Origin: VRUE01 sp963699225
GTDB lineage: Bacteria; Actinomycetota; Thermoleophilia; Solirubrobacterales; 70-9
Length of the DNA stretch: 64,000 nucleotides
Direction of reading: 5' to 3'
Assembly: GCA_963699225.1 (NCBI GenBank)
Contig: OY969423.1
Span: forward strand, 1,116,001-1,180,000
Positions 27,345-36,283 of this stretch are shown here, in pieces (position 1 is the first letter of the stretch; each line of letters begins with the position of its first letter). Both the position numbers and the translations under genes were made by a program. The notes beneath the pieces were generated by a model. It was not told where the DNA came from, searched no databases, and saw nothing but the letters and a program-made list of their open reading frames with translations.

Positions 27345-27399
27345 GCGGCGATTCTGGCGAAATGCCGGCACGGGCGGCACCCAGCGCAGGCCGTTGCAG

Positions 27400-27807
27400 T
27401 CAGGCGCTCACGTCGACGATCTCGATCAGGTTGTCGAGGCCGCGGAGATCCTTGGCGTTGCGGGTGTAGAGAGGAAGGTCGTGAGCCAGGGCCGTCGCCA
27501 CGATCATCAGGTCGACTGCCCGGCCGCCACGCGGTTTACGTCCAGCGTTGTCGACCGCTGCGTAGACGATCCCGTACGCGCGAGCGCATGACGACTCAAA
27601 AGGCAGAGCTTCGAGGTTCGCCTCGATGAACTGAAGATGGCTTTGGCGTCGTGCACGGGTGAGCTCATCGGATGCGGAGCGTGGACCGGTAGCAAGCTCG
27701 CCCAGGGTCAAGGCCGAGATCGCGACTTCGGGGGGAAACATCGCGGCGTCGAGATCGCGAATGTCCACCGCAACCGACGTGTCGATCAGACCTCGACCTT
27801 CAGTCAA
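27400..27807 (-). CDS. PIN-domain toxin (VapC family), second pair
   Basis: About 135 residues with GLIDTSVAVDIRDLD (first Asp pair), ISALTLGELATG (Glu) and AVDLMIVATALAHDLPLYTRNAKDL (second Asp and the conserved TRN). No ATG gives a sensible N-terminus; TTG at 27807, overlapping the antitoxin stop, yields the standard size. It is distinct in sequence from the PIN toxin at 23675. The pair sits downstream of a truncated-looking Tad gene, consistent with insertion of a toxin-antitoxin cassette. Confidence 0.85.
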   Translation of the reverse strand: MTEGRGLIDTSVAVDIRDLDAAMFPPEVAISALTLGELATGPRSASDELTRARRQSHLQFIEANLEALPFESSCARAYGIVYAAVDNAGRKPRGGRAVDLMIVATALAHDLPLYTRNAKDLRGLDNLIEIVDVSA

Positions 27808-28063
27808 CCCAGTAGCGAGGCGTAGGGTCCTGGTCGACATAGCGGTCGATATCGGCTCGAAGCTCCTCGTAGTCGATAGTTGGCGCACCTTTGAAAGCGG
27901 CAATGAGCTGCTTCGTAGGGACGAACTGACGCCGCTTGTAGGGCCGCAGCTCACCGACGGGCTTGCCGTTCCGGGTGACGATGAAGTCCTCCCCTCCATC
28001 CAGGGCCCTCATCACCTCGCCGCTGTTGTTGCGCAGCTCTCTCTGGGTCAGTTTGCGAGTCAT
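27800..28063 (-). CDS. Phd/YefM-family antitoxin
   Basis: 87 residues starting MTRKLTQRELRNNSGEVMRAL, the Phd/YefM N-terminal DNA-binding fold, then FIVTRNGKPVGELRPY. The C-terminus (YEELRADIDRYVDQDPTPRY) fits toxin binding. Start at 28063 is chosen by family alignment; the frame is open further but reads through unlike residues. It overlaps the toxin start by about 8 bases and the 3' part of the upstream ParA-like frame by more than 100 bases. Confidence 0.87.
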   Translation of the reverse strand: MTRKLTQRELRNNSGEVMRALDGGEDFIVTRNGKPVGELRPYKRRQFVPTKQLIAAFKGAPTIDYEELRADIDRYVDQDPTPRYWVD

Positions 28064-28679
28064 CCAAATCAGCGTAGCACGTGTGCGCCGCTGAAATTTC
28101 GCTTTGCAAAAGGGTTTCGCGGAGGCGCGGAGGCAAGGCACCCGGTGCGTCGGGTGGCAGAACGCCAAACAGAGCACGCCGGGCCGGCACCCAGGCGAGC
28201 GGACTCTTCAGCACGCGGACGAGCAAGTCGCGCTGCTGAAGCTCCCTCACCACGAGGGCGGTGAGCGCCCGGTCGGACTCGAGGTCGGCGCGGAGCAGGA
28301 TGGCGCTGGGTTCGACCCCCGGAGAGCGCAGAGCATCTTGAAACAGGTCTGGCGGCACGTGCAGCACGGCAGCCGCCTCGCGGGCAAGTGGCAGCACCGC
28401 TGACAGACACTCGAGCGCTTCGACGTCGCCCGGCAGCGTCAGGTGACACGTCCCTCCCCGTGAGGCGGCACGGAGCTCGGGTAGGTGCACTGTCAGCCGC
28501 TCCTCGAGCTCGCGCGCCCCGCTGGAGGCCACCAAGGTCGGCCGTGGGGGGCGGCCACCGATATCAACGAGGAGGCCGGGACGATCTGGCTCCGAGGCCG
28601 CGCAGGCCAGCGCGGCCGCCGCGGCCCGCGATCCGCTTGCGGTACCGACGGGGGTGACGAGGACGACGCGCCCGTTCAT
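27951..28679 (-). CDS. Degenerate ParA/CpaE-like protein in Tad cluster
   Basis: The ATG at 28679 overlaps the stop of the preceding TadE-like gene (ATGA). The N-terminus RVVLVTPVGTASGSRAAAAALA followed by LLVDIGG resembles the first strands of a ParA/CpaE ATPase, but the P-loop lysine and the Walker B acid are missing, so it would not bind ATP normally. The frame runs 113 bases into the antitoxin gene. The native C-terminus was perhaps near LRETLLQ and was replaced when the toxin-antitoxin pair inserted. No confident family. Confidence 0.55.
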   Translation of the reverse strand: MNGRVVLVTPVGTASGSRAAAAALACAASEPDRPGLLVDIGGRPPRPTLVASSGARELEERLTVHLPELRAASRGGTCHLTLPGDVEALECLSAVLPLAREAAAVLHVPPDLFQDALRSPGVEPSAILLRADLESDRALTALVVRELQQRDLLVRVLKSPLAWVPARRALFGVLPPDAPGALPPRLRETLLQSEISAAHTCYADLDDSQTDPERAAQQQRRGDEGPGWRGGLHRHPERQARR

Positions 28680-29014
28680 CGTTCGGCCGGCCGCGCGTAG
28701 CTGCTGCTGGTCACCGCCAGGTGGTCGCCCACCGCCGCCAGCAACGACGGTGGCGCGAGCCGAACGGTCACCTCTCCCCCGTGAACGGCGATATCGGCCC
28801 CGTCTTCCGCCCACGCAGGCAAGGACTCTTCAGCGGCACTCTTTGCCGGTCGCCCCGCGGCAAGCGCGAGCGCTCCTGCCTCGGACGCGCCGTCGGCCAG
28901 GGTCAGCGCGTAGCCGGCAAGCAGAAGCTGCAGGGCTATCGCCCCGGAGATCAGCAGCAGCGGGATCGCCGCCAGCAGCTCGACCGTCGCCTGCCCGCGC
29001 TCCTCCTCAATCAT
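28676..29014 (-). CDS. TadE-family pilus assembly protein
   Basis: 112 residues. MIEEERGQATVELLAAIPLLL is the TadE prepilin-like N-terminus (Glu in the fifth-residue-like position after the processing region), followed by the rest of a hydrophobic helix and a small extracytoplasmic domain. The ATG at 29014 is preferred over earlier codons because of this motif. It overlaps both neighbours (8 bases upstream, 4 bases downstream). The Tad motor and Flp pilin genes are not present here. Confidence 0.78.
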   Translation of the reverse strand: MIEEERGQATVELLAAIPLLLISGAIALQLLLAGYALTLADGASEAGALALAAGRPAKSAAEESLPAWAEDGADIAVHGGEVTVRLAPPSLLAAVGDHLAVTSSSYARPAER

Positions 29015-29360
29015 CGCCGAGGCCACTCTCCGAGCCGACCATGAGGCGAGGCAGCGCCGGGAGCAGGCGCGGAATCGCCACCCGCACGGTCGTGACCGCA
29101 CCGGTTTCACTCACCTGCGCGCCCGCCCGCAGCGACGGCGGCAGCGCCCTGCGTGCCGCCCTCGTCGCGTCCCCGCCCACCAGCGCCGCCCTGGCTCCCG
29201 CCCGCGCCGCTAGCCCCGCCGACCAGAACGCCTGCCCGGCGAGCGCCAGCTGTGCCGCCACCAGAACCGCCAGCAGCAGGAAGGGAACCACCGCAATCAG
29301 CTCGATCGAGGCGGTCCCTTCCTCCCTGTGGCCTGCGCTGCTGACGATCCGTGGCGGCAC
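29007..29360 (-). CDS. TadE-family pilus assembly protein
   Basis: 117 residues with the TadE pattern EEGTASIELIAVVPFLLLAVLVAAQ and a short periplasmic-side domain. It is the first gene of a three-gene run (TadE, TadE, ParA-like) that resembles the 3' end of an actinobacterial Rv3654c-Rv3660c-type cluster without TadA, TadB, TadC or Flp. The cluster appears reduced. Its start could also lie a few codons later. Confidence 0.78.
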   Translation of the reverse strand: MPPRIVSSAGHREEGTASIELIAVVPFLLLAVLVAAQLALAGQAFWSAGLAARAGARAALVGGDATRAARRALPPSLRAGAQVSETGAVTTVRVAIPRLLPALPRLMVGSESGLGDD

Positions 29361-29441
29361 GCCGCGACGGTCGCAGGCACGAACGCGTACGTGGCGCGTT
29401 CACTCATACAAATCAGTGCCGCATCCGGCGCGGCGCAAGTC

Positions 29442-29813
29442 TCAGTAGGTGTTGGCGTCGATCCAGATCCGCCAGATCGCCGCCACCGAGGCGCCGAGCA
29501 GGATGATCCAGAGCAGCGTGCCGCCACCGCTGGAAAAGAGCTCGTCGCTGCCGGCGATCAGCAGGGTGAGCATTCCAAGCGCCGCGTAGAGGATCGCCCG
29601 CCGCTTGTCGGTAAGCGTCGCCAGGGTGAGCTGGTTCTGGCGGCCGAGCACGAAGACCATCCAGGCCAGGGCGGCGAGAAAGCCCATCGTGATCGCGGTC
29701 AGAATCGCGTCGGCGACGTTGCCACCGTGGGGCGCGAAGGCCACAAGCAGTGCCAGGACCATGACGATCGCGACATTTCGCAGGGTGCGCACGTAAGAAG
29801 TGTAGTCCGGCAA
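29442..29813 (-). CDS. Hypothetical integral membrane protein
   Basis: 123 residues with about four hydrophobic segments (VAIVMVLALLVAFAP, ILTAITMGFLAALAWMVFVL, ILYAALGMLTLLIAG, LLWIILLGASVAAIW) and a basic loop DKRRA between the second and third. No catalytic motif is seen and I do not recognise a family. It is likely cotranscribed with, or just downstream of, the Pit phosphate gene cluster. Confidence 0.6.
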   Translation of the reverse strand: MPDYTSYVRTLRNVAIVMVLALLVAFAPHGGNVADAILTAITMGFLAALAWMVFVLGRQNQLTLATLTDKRRAILYAALGMLTLLIAGSDELFSSGGGTLLWIILLGASVAAIWRIWIDANTY

Positions 29814-29832
29814 AACAACCGCCCGCGGCGGA

Positions 29833-30069
29833 TTACTTGCGAGTCATTACGACTATGCCGAAGGCGACCGCCGCCAGGGTGGCCAGGCCGGCGAGGGCCG
29901 CCAGCGTTGCCGCCGCTCCCGCTGCGAGTGGGCGCTCGTTGCGGCTGAGATCGGCGAAGCGGGCAACGCCCCAGATCGCGACCGAGAAGATCACGGTGAT
30001 GCCGACACCGGCCACCACCGAAGCCACGACCGTCTCCAGCAGTTCCTTGGTCTCGACCACGACCGCCAT
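29833..30069 (-). CDS. Small hypothetical membrane protein next to Pit
   Basis: 78 residues with two membrane helices (VASVVAGVGITVIFSVAIWG and AAATLAALAGLATLAAVAFG). Its start is 3 bases after the Pit stop, so it should be cotranslated. Tiny membrane partners of transporters often stabilise or regulate them, but that is only a guess here. Confidence 0.62.
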   Translation of the reverse strand: MAVVVETKELLETVVASVVAGVGITVIFSVAIWGVARFADLSRNERPLAAGAAATLAALAGLATLAAVAFGIVVMTRK

Positions 30070-30072
30070 CGC

Positions 30073-31170
30073 TCAGCTCGCCGGGACCGGGGCGCCCTCG
30101 CGAGAACGCCGGGCGAAGACCGCGACGATCAGCGAAAGCGACATCAGGGTGACGAGGATCGGGCCGAGCGCGCCGTTGCCGAAGATCGCGGTGAGGCCGT
30201 AGGCGAGCGCGCCGATCGCCGCCGCCGCCGGCAGGGTCAACAGCCAGGCGGTGACGATGTTTCCTGCCACTCCCCAGCGCACCGCCGAGACCCGCTTGCC
30301 CGCACCCGCCCCCATCACGCCACCGTTGATTACGTGCGTGGTCGAGAGCGGGAAGCCGAAGTGAGTCGAAGCGAGGATCACCGCAGCGCCGGCGCCCTGC
30401 GCCGAGAAGCCCTGGGCGGCGTCCATCTTGATGATCCGCGTCCCGGTTGTGCGGATGATCCGCCAGCCCCCGCTGTAAGTACCGAGCGCGATCGCGGTAG
30501 CGGAGGCGGCGATCACCCAGAGCGGCGGATCGGCGTTGGCGCCTAGCGTGCCGTTGGCGACCAGCGCCAGCGTGATGATCCCCATCGTCTTCTGCGCGTC
30601 GTTGGTGCCGTGGGCGAGCGCCAGCATGCTGCTGGAGATGATCTGTCCGTAACGGAAGCCCCGAGTGACCATGCCGGGCCGCTGCCGGCCAACGATGCGG
30701 TAGACGAGCCCGATCGCGGCGCCGGCGACGATGAAGGCCAAAATCGGCGCGATCACCGCCGGGATCAGCACCTTGCCGACGAGGCCGTCGGCAAGCACGG
30801 CATCGAAACCGGCCGCCGCGACGGCGGAGCCGACGACGCCGCCGATCAGCGCGTGCGACGAGCTCGAGGGAAGCCCGAAGGACCAGGTGATCAGGTTCCA
30901 GGCGATCGCCCCGATCAGGCCGGCGAAAACCACGGTAGGCGTCACCACGGCAGAGTTGACGACGTCGTTGGCGACGGTCGCCGCGACCGAGATCGAGATG
31001 AAGGCACCGACGAAGTTGAGCAGCGAGGCAACCCCGATCGCGACCTGTGGCCGCGCCGCGCCGGTCGAGATCGAGGTGGCGACGACGTTGGCGGTGTCGT
31101 GGAAGCCGTTGGTGAAGTCGAAGGCAAGCGCCGTGCCGACGACGATGACGAGGATGACGTCGGAGCTCAC
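30073..31170 (-). CDS. Low-affinity inorganic phosphate transporter, Pit family
   Basis: A 365-residue membrane protein with the duplicated PiT signature: FDFTNGFHDTANVVATSIS near the N-terminus and LALAHGTNDAQKTMGI in the second half, plus PLSTTHVINGGVMGAG. About ten helices are expected. It carries out metal-phosphate symport with protons. Its start overlaps the stop of the DUF47 partner by 4 bases. It forms the downstream edge of the phosphate supercluster. Confidence 0.93.
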   Translation of the reverse strand: MSSDVILVIVVGTALAFDFTNGFHDTANVVATSISTGAARPQVAIGVASLLNFVGAFISISVAATVANDVVNSAVVTPTVVFAGLIGAIAWNLITWSFGLPSSSSHALIGGVVGSAVAAAGFDAVLADGLVGKVLIPAVIAPILAFIVAGAAIGLVYRIVGRQRPGMVTRGFRYGQIISSSMLALAHGTNDAQKTMGIITLALVANGTLGANADPPLWVIAASATAIALGTYSGGWRIIRTTGTRIIKMDAAQGFSAQGAGAAVILASTHFGFPLSTTHVINGGVMGAGAGKRVSAVRWGVAGNIVTAWLLTLPAAAAIGALAYGLTAIFGNGALGPILVTLMSLSLIVAVFARRSREGAPVPAS

Positions 31171-31787
31171 GAGTTCTTGATGACGATGCCCTCGAGAATT
31201 TGAGCTGCGGTCTCGGTCGCGTCGATCGCGTTCTCGAGCACGGCGAACATGTCCTTCCAGCGGATCACCACCATCGGGTCGATCCCGTTGGAGAAGAGCG
31301 AGGCGACCGCGTCGCGGGAGATCCGGTCACCGTCGTTCTCCAGCCGGTGGATCTCGATCCAGTACTTGTCGAGGTCCTTGAAGTCGCGCAGGTGCTCGAG
31401 GCCCGCGGCAAGCTGCTCGCAGGCGGCGACCAGCACCTTGGTCAGCTCCTGAGCCTGCGACATCGGCGCCTCGATCTTGTAGAGGCCGAGGAAGTCGGCG
31501 GCCTCCTCGGTGTAGTCGACGATGTCGTCCATCTGGGTCGCCAAGCCGTAGATGTCCTCGCGGTCGATCGGCGTGACGAAAGTCGAGTTGAGCCGCTGGA
31601 CGATCGCGTGGGTGATGCGATCTCCCTCGTGCTCAGCATCGACGACCTGTTTGGAGAGGTCGCCGGAGTCGGGCCAGGTGGCCATCATCTGGTCGAGCAG
31701 CCGCGACGCCTTGACGGTGTTGTTGCCGGCCTCGATGAAGAGATCGAAGAAGGTCCGATCGCGGGGCAGGAGGGAGAGGCGCGCCAC
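31167..31787 (-). CDS. DUF47/PhoU-like Pit accessory protein
   Basis: 206 residues, all-helical, with the family pattern DRTFFDLFIEAGNN, EGDRITHAIVQRLNSTFVTPIDREDIYGLA and LENDGDRISRDAVASLF. DUF47 proteins are PhoU relatives usually coupled to Pit permeases and needed for their activity or regulation. It precedes Pit in the same operon, with a 4-base overlap, supporting that role. Confidence 0.92.
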   Translation of the reverse strand: MARLSLLPRDRTFFDLFIEAGNNTVKASRLLDQMMATWPDSGDLSKQVVDAEHEGDRITHAIVQRLNSTFVTPIDREDIYGLATQMDDIVDYTEEAADFLGLYKIEAPMSQAQELTKVLVAACEQLAAGLEHLRDFKDLDKYWIEIHRLENDGDRISRDAVASLFSNGIDPMVVIRWKDMFAVLENAIDATETAAQILEGIVIKNS

Positions 31788-31837
31788 CTCGCCATCCTAT
31801 TGATCGGGACGGGGAGTGATCGGAGCGGCGAAACCGC

Positions 31838-33949
31838 TCAGCTGGAGACCGCGGCCAGTTGCTCGGCGGCGCGGGCGGCGTGGCGCTCGCGCATCTCCTC
31901 CTGGACGCTGCGACGCTGGCCGTTGGCCGGCGTCAACCGCGTCCAATCACCCTCTGAGTCGAGCTTCCAGGAGTTGGCGTTGTCGGCGAAGCAGCGCTCG
32001 AGCATGTCGAGCAGCTCCGCCCGCAGCGTCGCGTCTTCGACTGGGGTGACGAGCTCGACCCGGCTGTCGAGGTTGCGCGGCATCAGGTCGGCCGAACCCA
32101 TCAGCACTCGCGTCTGCTCGCCGCGCCGGAAGGCGTAGACGCGCGAGTGCTCGAGAAAGCGGCCGACGATCGAGACCACGTGGATGTTCTCGGAGACTCC
32201 CTCCACGCCAGGGCGCAAGCAGCAGATCCCGCGCACGTTGAGGTCGACCGGCACACCGGCACGCGAGGCCTCATAGAGCGCCCGGATGCAACCGGCATCG
32301 ACCAGCGAGTTCATCTTCAGCGTAATCCGCGCCTCTTCGCCGGCTTCGTGCGCGGCGATGGTGAGGGCGATCTCTTCGACGATGCGGTCACGCATCGTCG
32401 TCGGCGAGACCAGCACCTTGCGGTACTCGGCCGGGCGGCCGTAGCCGGTGAGGAAGTTGAACATCTCGGCGACGTCCGCGCCGATCTCCGGATCGGCGGT
32501 GAAGAGGCCGAAGTCGGTATAGAGGCGAGCGGTCTTCGGGTGGTAATTGCCGGTGCCGATGTGGACGTACTCGCGCACCCGATCGCCCTCGCGGCGCGCC
32601 ACAAGGATCGCCTTCACGTGGGTCTTCAGGCCGGGGATGCCGTAAACGACGTGGACGCCGGCCTCCTCCAGAGACTTGGCCCAGTGGATGTTGGCCTCCT
32701 CGTCGAAGCGAGCCTTCAGCTCGACCATGCAGACAGCCTGCTTGCCCCGTTCGGAGGCGCGGATCAGCGACGGCACCAGCGGCGAGTCGTCGCTGGTTCG
32801 GTACACCGTCTGCTTGATCGCCAGCACATCCGGATCGGCGACCGCCTGCTCGACGAAGCGCTCGACCGAGGTGGCGAAGGAGTCGTAGGGGTGATGGACG
32901 AGCAGGTCCTCCTGGCGGATCGTCGCGAACATGTCGCAGGGCTCGTCGTCCTCGCCCAACAGGCGCTGCTGCGTCACTGGCGTCCAGGGGGTGTAGCGCA
33001 GCTCGGCGTGACCCGGGACGTCGGCCACCGCGGTCAGGTCGGCGAGGTCGAGCAAGCCGTTGATGTCGTAGACCTCGCGGTCCTCCAAGCGCAGCGCGTC
33101 GATCAGCTGCTGGCGCAGCTTCGAGTTCATCCCGGCGGCGATCTCGAGCCGCACCACCTCGCCGAAGCGACGGCGACGGATCTCGTCCTGGACTGCCTGC
33201 AGCAGGTCGTCGGCCTCGTCGGAAACGGTGAAGTCGGCGTCGCGGGTGACGCGGAAGTAGCCGTGGTCGACCACCTCGGTGCCGGGGAAGAGGGCGTCGA
33301 GGTTGGCGGCAATGATCTCCTCCAGGGGAACGAAGGTCTGCCCCCCTTCGCCCACCGGCAGAAAGCGGCCGAGCAGCTCCTTCGGCACCTTGACGCGGGC
33401 GATGATCTCGCTGCCGCTCTCGGGGTCGCGCAGCAGCACGCCGAGGCTGAGCGAGAGGTTGGAGATGTAGGGGAAGGGACGCCCCATCCCGATCACAAGC
33501 GGGGTTAGCGCCGGGAAGACCTGTTCATGGAAGCGGGCATCGATCTCTTGCCGCTCCTCCTCGCTGGCCGAGTCGAGCGAGACGATGCGAACCCCCTCCT
33601 CCTCCAGGGCCGGGCGCAGCTTGCCCTCGAAGCAAGCGTGCAATCGCTCGTCGAGTTCCAGTACCCGCGCCTGGATCGCGTCGATCTGCTCGCCGGGCCT
33701 CAGCCCGTCGGGGCCGCGGGCGTCGATGCCGGCGTCGAGCTGCTCGAACAGCCCGGCCACCCGCACCATGTAGAACTCGTCGAGGTTGGAGGCGTAGATC
33801 GCACAGAAGCGGATCTGCTCGAGCAACGGCACCGCCGGGTCCTCGGTGAGTTCCAGCACCCGCTGATTGAAGTCGAGCCAGGAGAGCTCGCGATTGAAGT
33901 AGAGGGCCGGATCGTCGATGCGCTCATCGTACTGCCGGTGCGAGGCCAC
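31838..33949 (-). CDS. ppk: Polyphosphate kinase 1
   Basis: It makes polyphosphate from ATP reversibly. The N-domain (ELSWLDFNQRVLELT) is followed by the head domain, then phospholipase D-like catalytic domains with VHIGTGNYHPKTARLYTDF (autophosphorylated His) and RFLEHSRVYAF (second His), and SADLMPRNLDSRVE near the end. Taking GTG at 33949 as start gives 703 residues, typical for Ppk1. The frame is open much further upstream, but those codons overlap the PHP-glycosyltransferase gene and do not look like protein. It lies 10 bases downstream of that gene. Confidence 0.93.
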   Translation of the reverse strand: MASHRQYDERIDDPALYFNRELSWLDFNQRVLELTEDPAVPLLEQIRFCAIYASNLDEFYMVRVAGLFEQLDAGIDARGPDGLRPGEQIDAIQARVLELDERLHACFEGKLRPALEEEGVRIVSLDSASEEERQEIDARFHEQVFPALTPLVIGMGRPFPYISNLSLSLGVLLRDPESGSEIIARVKVPKELLGRFLPVGEGGQTFVPLEEIIAANLDALFPGTEVVDHGYFRVTRDADFTVSDEADDLLQAVQDEIRRRRFGEVVRLEIAAGMNSKLRQQLIDALRLEDREVYDINGLLDLADLTAVADVPGHAELRYTPWTPVTQQRLLGEDDEPCDMFATIRQEDLLVHHPYDSFATSVERFVEQAVADPDVLAIKQTVYRTSDDSPLVPSLIRASERGKQAVCMVELKARFDEEANIHWAKSLEEAGVHVVYGIPGLKTHVKAILVARREGDRVREYVHIGTGNYHPKTARLYTDFGLFTADPEIGADVAEMFNFLTGYGRPAEYRKVLVSPTTMRDRIVEEIALTIAAHEAGEEARITLKMNSLVDAGCIRALYEASRAGVPVDLNVRGICCLRPGVEGVSENIHVVSIVGRFLEHSRVYAFRRGEQTRVLMGSADLMPRNLDSRVELVTPVEDATLRAELLDMLERCFADNANSWKLDSEGDWTRLTPANGQRRSVQEEMRERHAARAAEQLAAVSS

Positions 33950-33959
33950 CCCGAGCGAC

Positions 33960-36221
33960 TCAGGCGGCGCGGGCAGGCGCTTGCCCGAGGGCCACGTCGG
34001 TGCCGAGCGCGCGACGGTAGCCGCTGGCCAGCTGCGCCATCGCCTGCTCCCACGATCGCGCCTCGGCTGCGCGGACCGCGGAGGCGCCGAGGTGGCGGCG
34101 AAGCAGTGGCGAGGCGGCCAGCTGCAGAACCGTGCCGGCGATGTGGTCGGCGTCGGCCTGGCAGAGCATGCCGGTGTGGCGGTTCTCGACCAAAGAGGCG
34201 GGCCCGCCTTCGGCGACCGCGACCACTGGCACGCCGCTGGCGCCGGCCTCGAGCACGACCTGGCCGTAGGTGTCGGTGGTCGAGCAGAAGAGGAAGATGT
34301 CGGCGCTGGCGTAGGCGCGGGCAAGATCCTCGCCCTCGAGCCAGCCGAGGAAGGTCGCGTGCTCTCCCAACCGGGCGCGCAGCTCGTCCTCCTCTGGGCC
34401 ACCTCCGGCGAGCAACAGGTGTAGGCGCGGGTCGGCCTGGCGGGCGCGCAGGAAGCTCTCGGCAAGCAGGTCGACTCCCTTCTCGCGGGTCAGGCGGCCG
34501 GCGTAGAGGACCTTGACCTCGCCGGGGAAGTCCTCGCGCGCGGCCTTGCCAGGGTCAAAGCGAGTGATGTCGACACCGCGCTCCCAGCGGCCGAGGCGGG
34601 ACTCCTCGATACCGAGCTCGATCAGGGAGCGATCCGCAGCGGGGCTTGGTGAGAGGACCAGCGAGGGAGCGCCGTAGAAGGCGCCGAGCGCGGCTTTGGC
34701 CATCGCCTCGAGCGCGTCGTTGCCGCTGCGCAGGCCCGCGTAGCTGGCCAGCTCGGTGTGGTAGCTGGCGATCAGCGGCGTGCCGGCGATCCGGTTGAGC
34801 AGCGTCGCGGCGATCCCGGCCGGCCCCGGAGCGGTGACGTGGACGGCGTCGTAGCGACCCTCGGCCAAGGTCTCGGCCAGCCCTGGCAGCCCCGGAACGC
34901 CGAGGCTCATGCCGGCGTAGAAGGGAACCTCGAGCTCGGCCGCCGCCGGCAGGCGCCGGTCGACGCCGGCATCGGTGCCAACGACCTCGATCTCGAAGCC
35001 GGGCACGCCGAGCTCGCGGATCTTCTCGATCGTCGCGGTAACGCCGTGGTTGGCGCCGATCCCGTCGGCGATCAGGGCGATCCGCGGTCGTTCCTCCGAG
35101 CGAGTGGACAGCTTTGCCTTCTCGGCGCCGAGGAAGGTGATCGCCGGCGCGTAGGGCACCGCCGGGATCACAGCGTCGAAGAGGCCGCCGAAGGCGGCGG
35201 CGACGTCACCGTTGCGGGCCGCCTCCGCGCCGCCGGCAATCGCCCTCCGCAAGCGCCGCTCGTGAGTACGACGGGCGCGGCGGTAGAGATCGGCGTGGGA
35301 GAAGTCCTCCTCCTGCAGGTAGGCGATCAGCTCCGGGCCGCGCAGGTCGAGCTCGATCGAGCTCAGCCAGGCCTCCAGCAAAGCCCGCGCGTCGTCGGGC
35401 CCGATGTCAGCGGCGACCTTGCCCTCGCGCGCGGCGCCCTCGCTGATCGTGCGCTGGGCGATCTTCCATACGGCGGCGGGATCGGGTGCCCTCTCTGCAC
35501 CCGACCCGCCGAGGGCGCGCGTCGCCAACGCCATCGCCGCGTGAGCCCACTTGGCCGCGCTGCCCTGCTGGCCGCCCCCCTGAGCATCGCCAGCCCGCAT
35601 CTTTTGTAGAAACTCTTCCGGCGTGGCGGCCGCGGGCACCTCGGTGAAGGTGCGGCCGATATCCACGCCGGCATGGTCGTCGGAGCCGCCGATCCCGGTC
35701 CCGCCGTGGGTCTCGATGTAGATCGCCGCCGGCATGTTTAGCTCGGCGGCGCGAGAGCCGTTGCGCACCTCCCAGATCGGGAAGAGCTCGGCGAGCCGGC
35801 GCCGGTGTCGCGGCGTCAGCGGTGCGTCGACGTTGTAGAACGGGTGCGCCAAAGCGGAGGCGATCTCGTTCTCGGCAAGGTACGCGGCGCAGGCCTCTAC
35901 GTCGCCGGCGTGTGCCTGCAGCCACTCGTGGTCTCCGGGGGTGATCCCGTAACAGAGGACGTGAACCGCCTGTGGCTCGCCGGCAAAGCGTGCGGTCAGC
36001 TCCTCGGAGACGAAGCAATCAGAACGATCGGCGAGCTCGAGACAGCCCTCGATCGTGTCGTGGTCGGTGATCGTGACGAAGTCCATCCCCCGCCGCTTGG
36101 CCAGGTCGTAGACCTCATCGGGCGGCGTCGCGCACTCGGGCAACCCCAGCGAACGCTGAACTCCGAGCCGCGAAAGCTGCGAGGCGGTGGAGTGGCAGTG
36201 CATATCTACACGGGAAGTCAT
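33960..36221 (-). CDS. PHP-domain phosphoesterase fused to GT4 glycosyltransferase
   Basis: 753 residues. Residues 1-200 form a PHP domain with metal motifs DMHCHSTAS, ITDHDTIEG, ALAHPFYN and GIGGSDDHAG. A helical linker (200-360) leads to a GT-B glycosyltransferase: N-terminal Rossmann half from RIALIADGIGANHGV, acceptor-side SYHTELASYAG, and donor half with YAGRLTREKGVDLL and TDTYGQVVLEAGASGVPVV (GT4 EX7E-like). The glycosyltransferase half resembles mannosyl/glucosyl-diacylglycerol synthases. Start ATG has GGGAG 8 bases upstream. It heads a two-gene operon with ppk and is preceded by a PHO-box-like array, suggesting phosphate-starvation control. Substrate not known. Confidence 0.88.
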   Translation of the reverse strand: MTSRVDMHCHSTASQLSRLGVQRSLGLPECATPPDEVYDLAKRRGMDFVTITDHDTIEGCLELADRSDCFVSEELTARFAGEPQAVHVLCYGITPGDHEWLQAHAGDVEACAAYLAENEIASALAHPFYNVDAPLTPRHRRRLAELFPIWEVRNGSRAAELNMPAAIYIETHGGTGIGGSDDHAGVDIGRTFTEVPAAATPEEFLQKMRAGDAQGGGQQGSAAKWAHAAMALATRALGGSGAERAPDPAAVWKIAQRTISEGAAREGKVAADIGPDDARALLEAWLSSIELDLRGPELIAYLQEEDFSHADLYRRARRTHERRLRRAIAGGAEAARNGDVAAAFGGLFDAVIPAVPYAPAITFLGAEKAKLSTRSEERPRIALIADGIGANHGVTATIEKIRELGVPGFEIEVVGTDAGVDRRLPAAAELEVPFYAGMSLGVPGLPGLAETLAEGRYDAVHVTAPGPAGIAATLLNRIAGTPLIASYHTELASYAGLRSGNDALEAMAKAALGAFYGAPSLVLSPSPAADRSLIELGIEESRLGRWERGVDITRFDPGKAAREDFPGEVKVLYAGRLTREKGVDLLAESFLRARQADPRLHLLLAGGGPEEDELRARLGEHATFLGWLEGEDLARAYASADIFLFCSTTDTYGQVVLEAGASGVPVVAVAEGGPASLVENRHTGMLCQADADHIAGTVLQLAASPLLRRHLGASAVRAAEARSWEQAMAQLASGYRRALGTDVALGQAPARAA

Positions 36222-36283
36222 CGGCGTCTCCCTGCTCTAGTCGTTTCTGTCACCTCCAGAATTCGCCATGAGCAGGGAAAACA

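Noticed and set aside
27345..27380. Earlier ATG for the epimerase gene
   Set aside because: It adds 12 residues before the Rossmann strand with no ribosome site; ATG 27344 starts directly at the fold.
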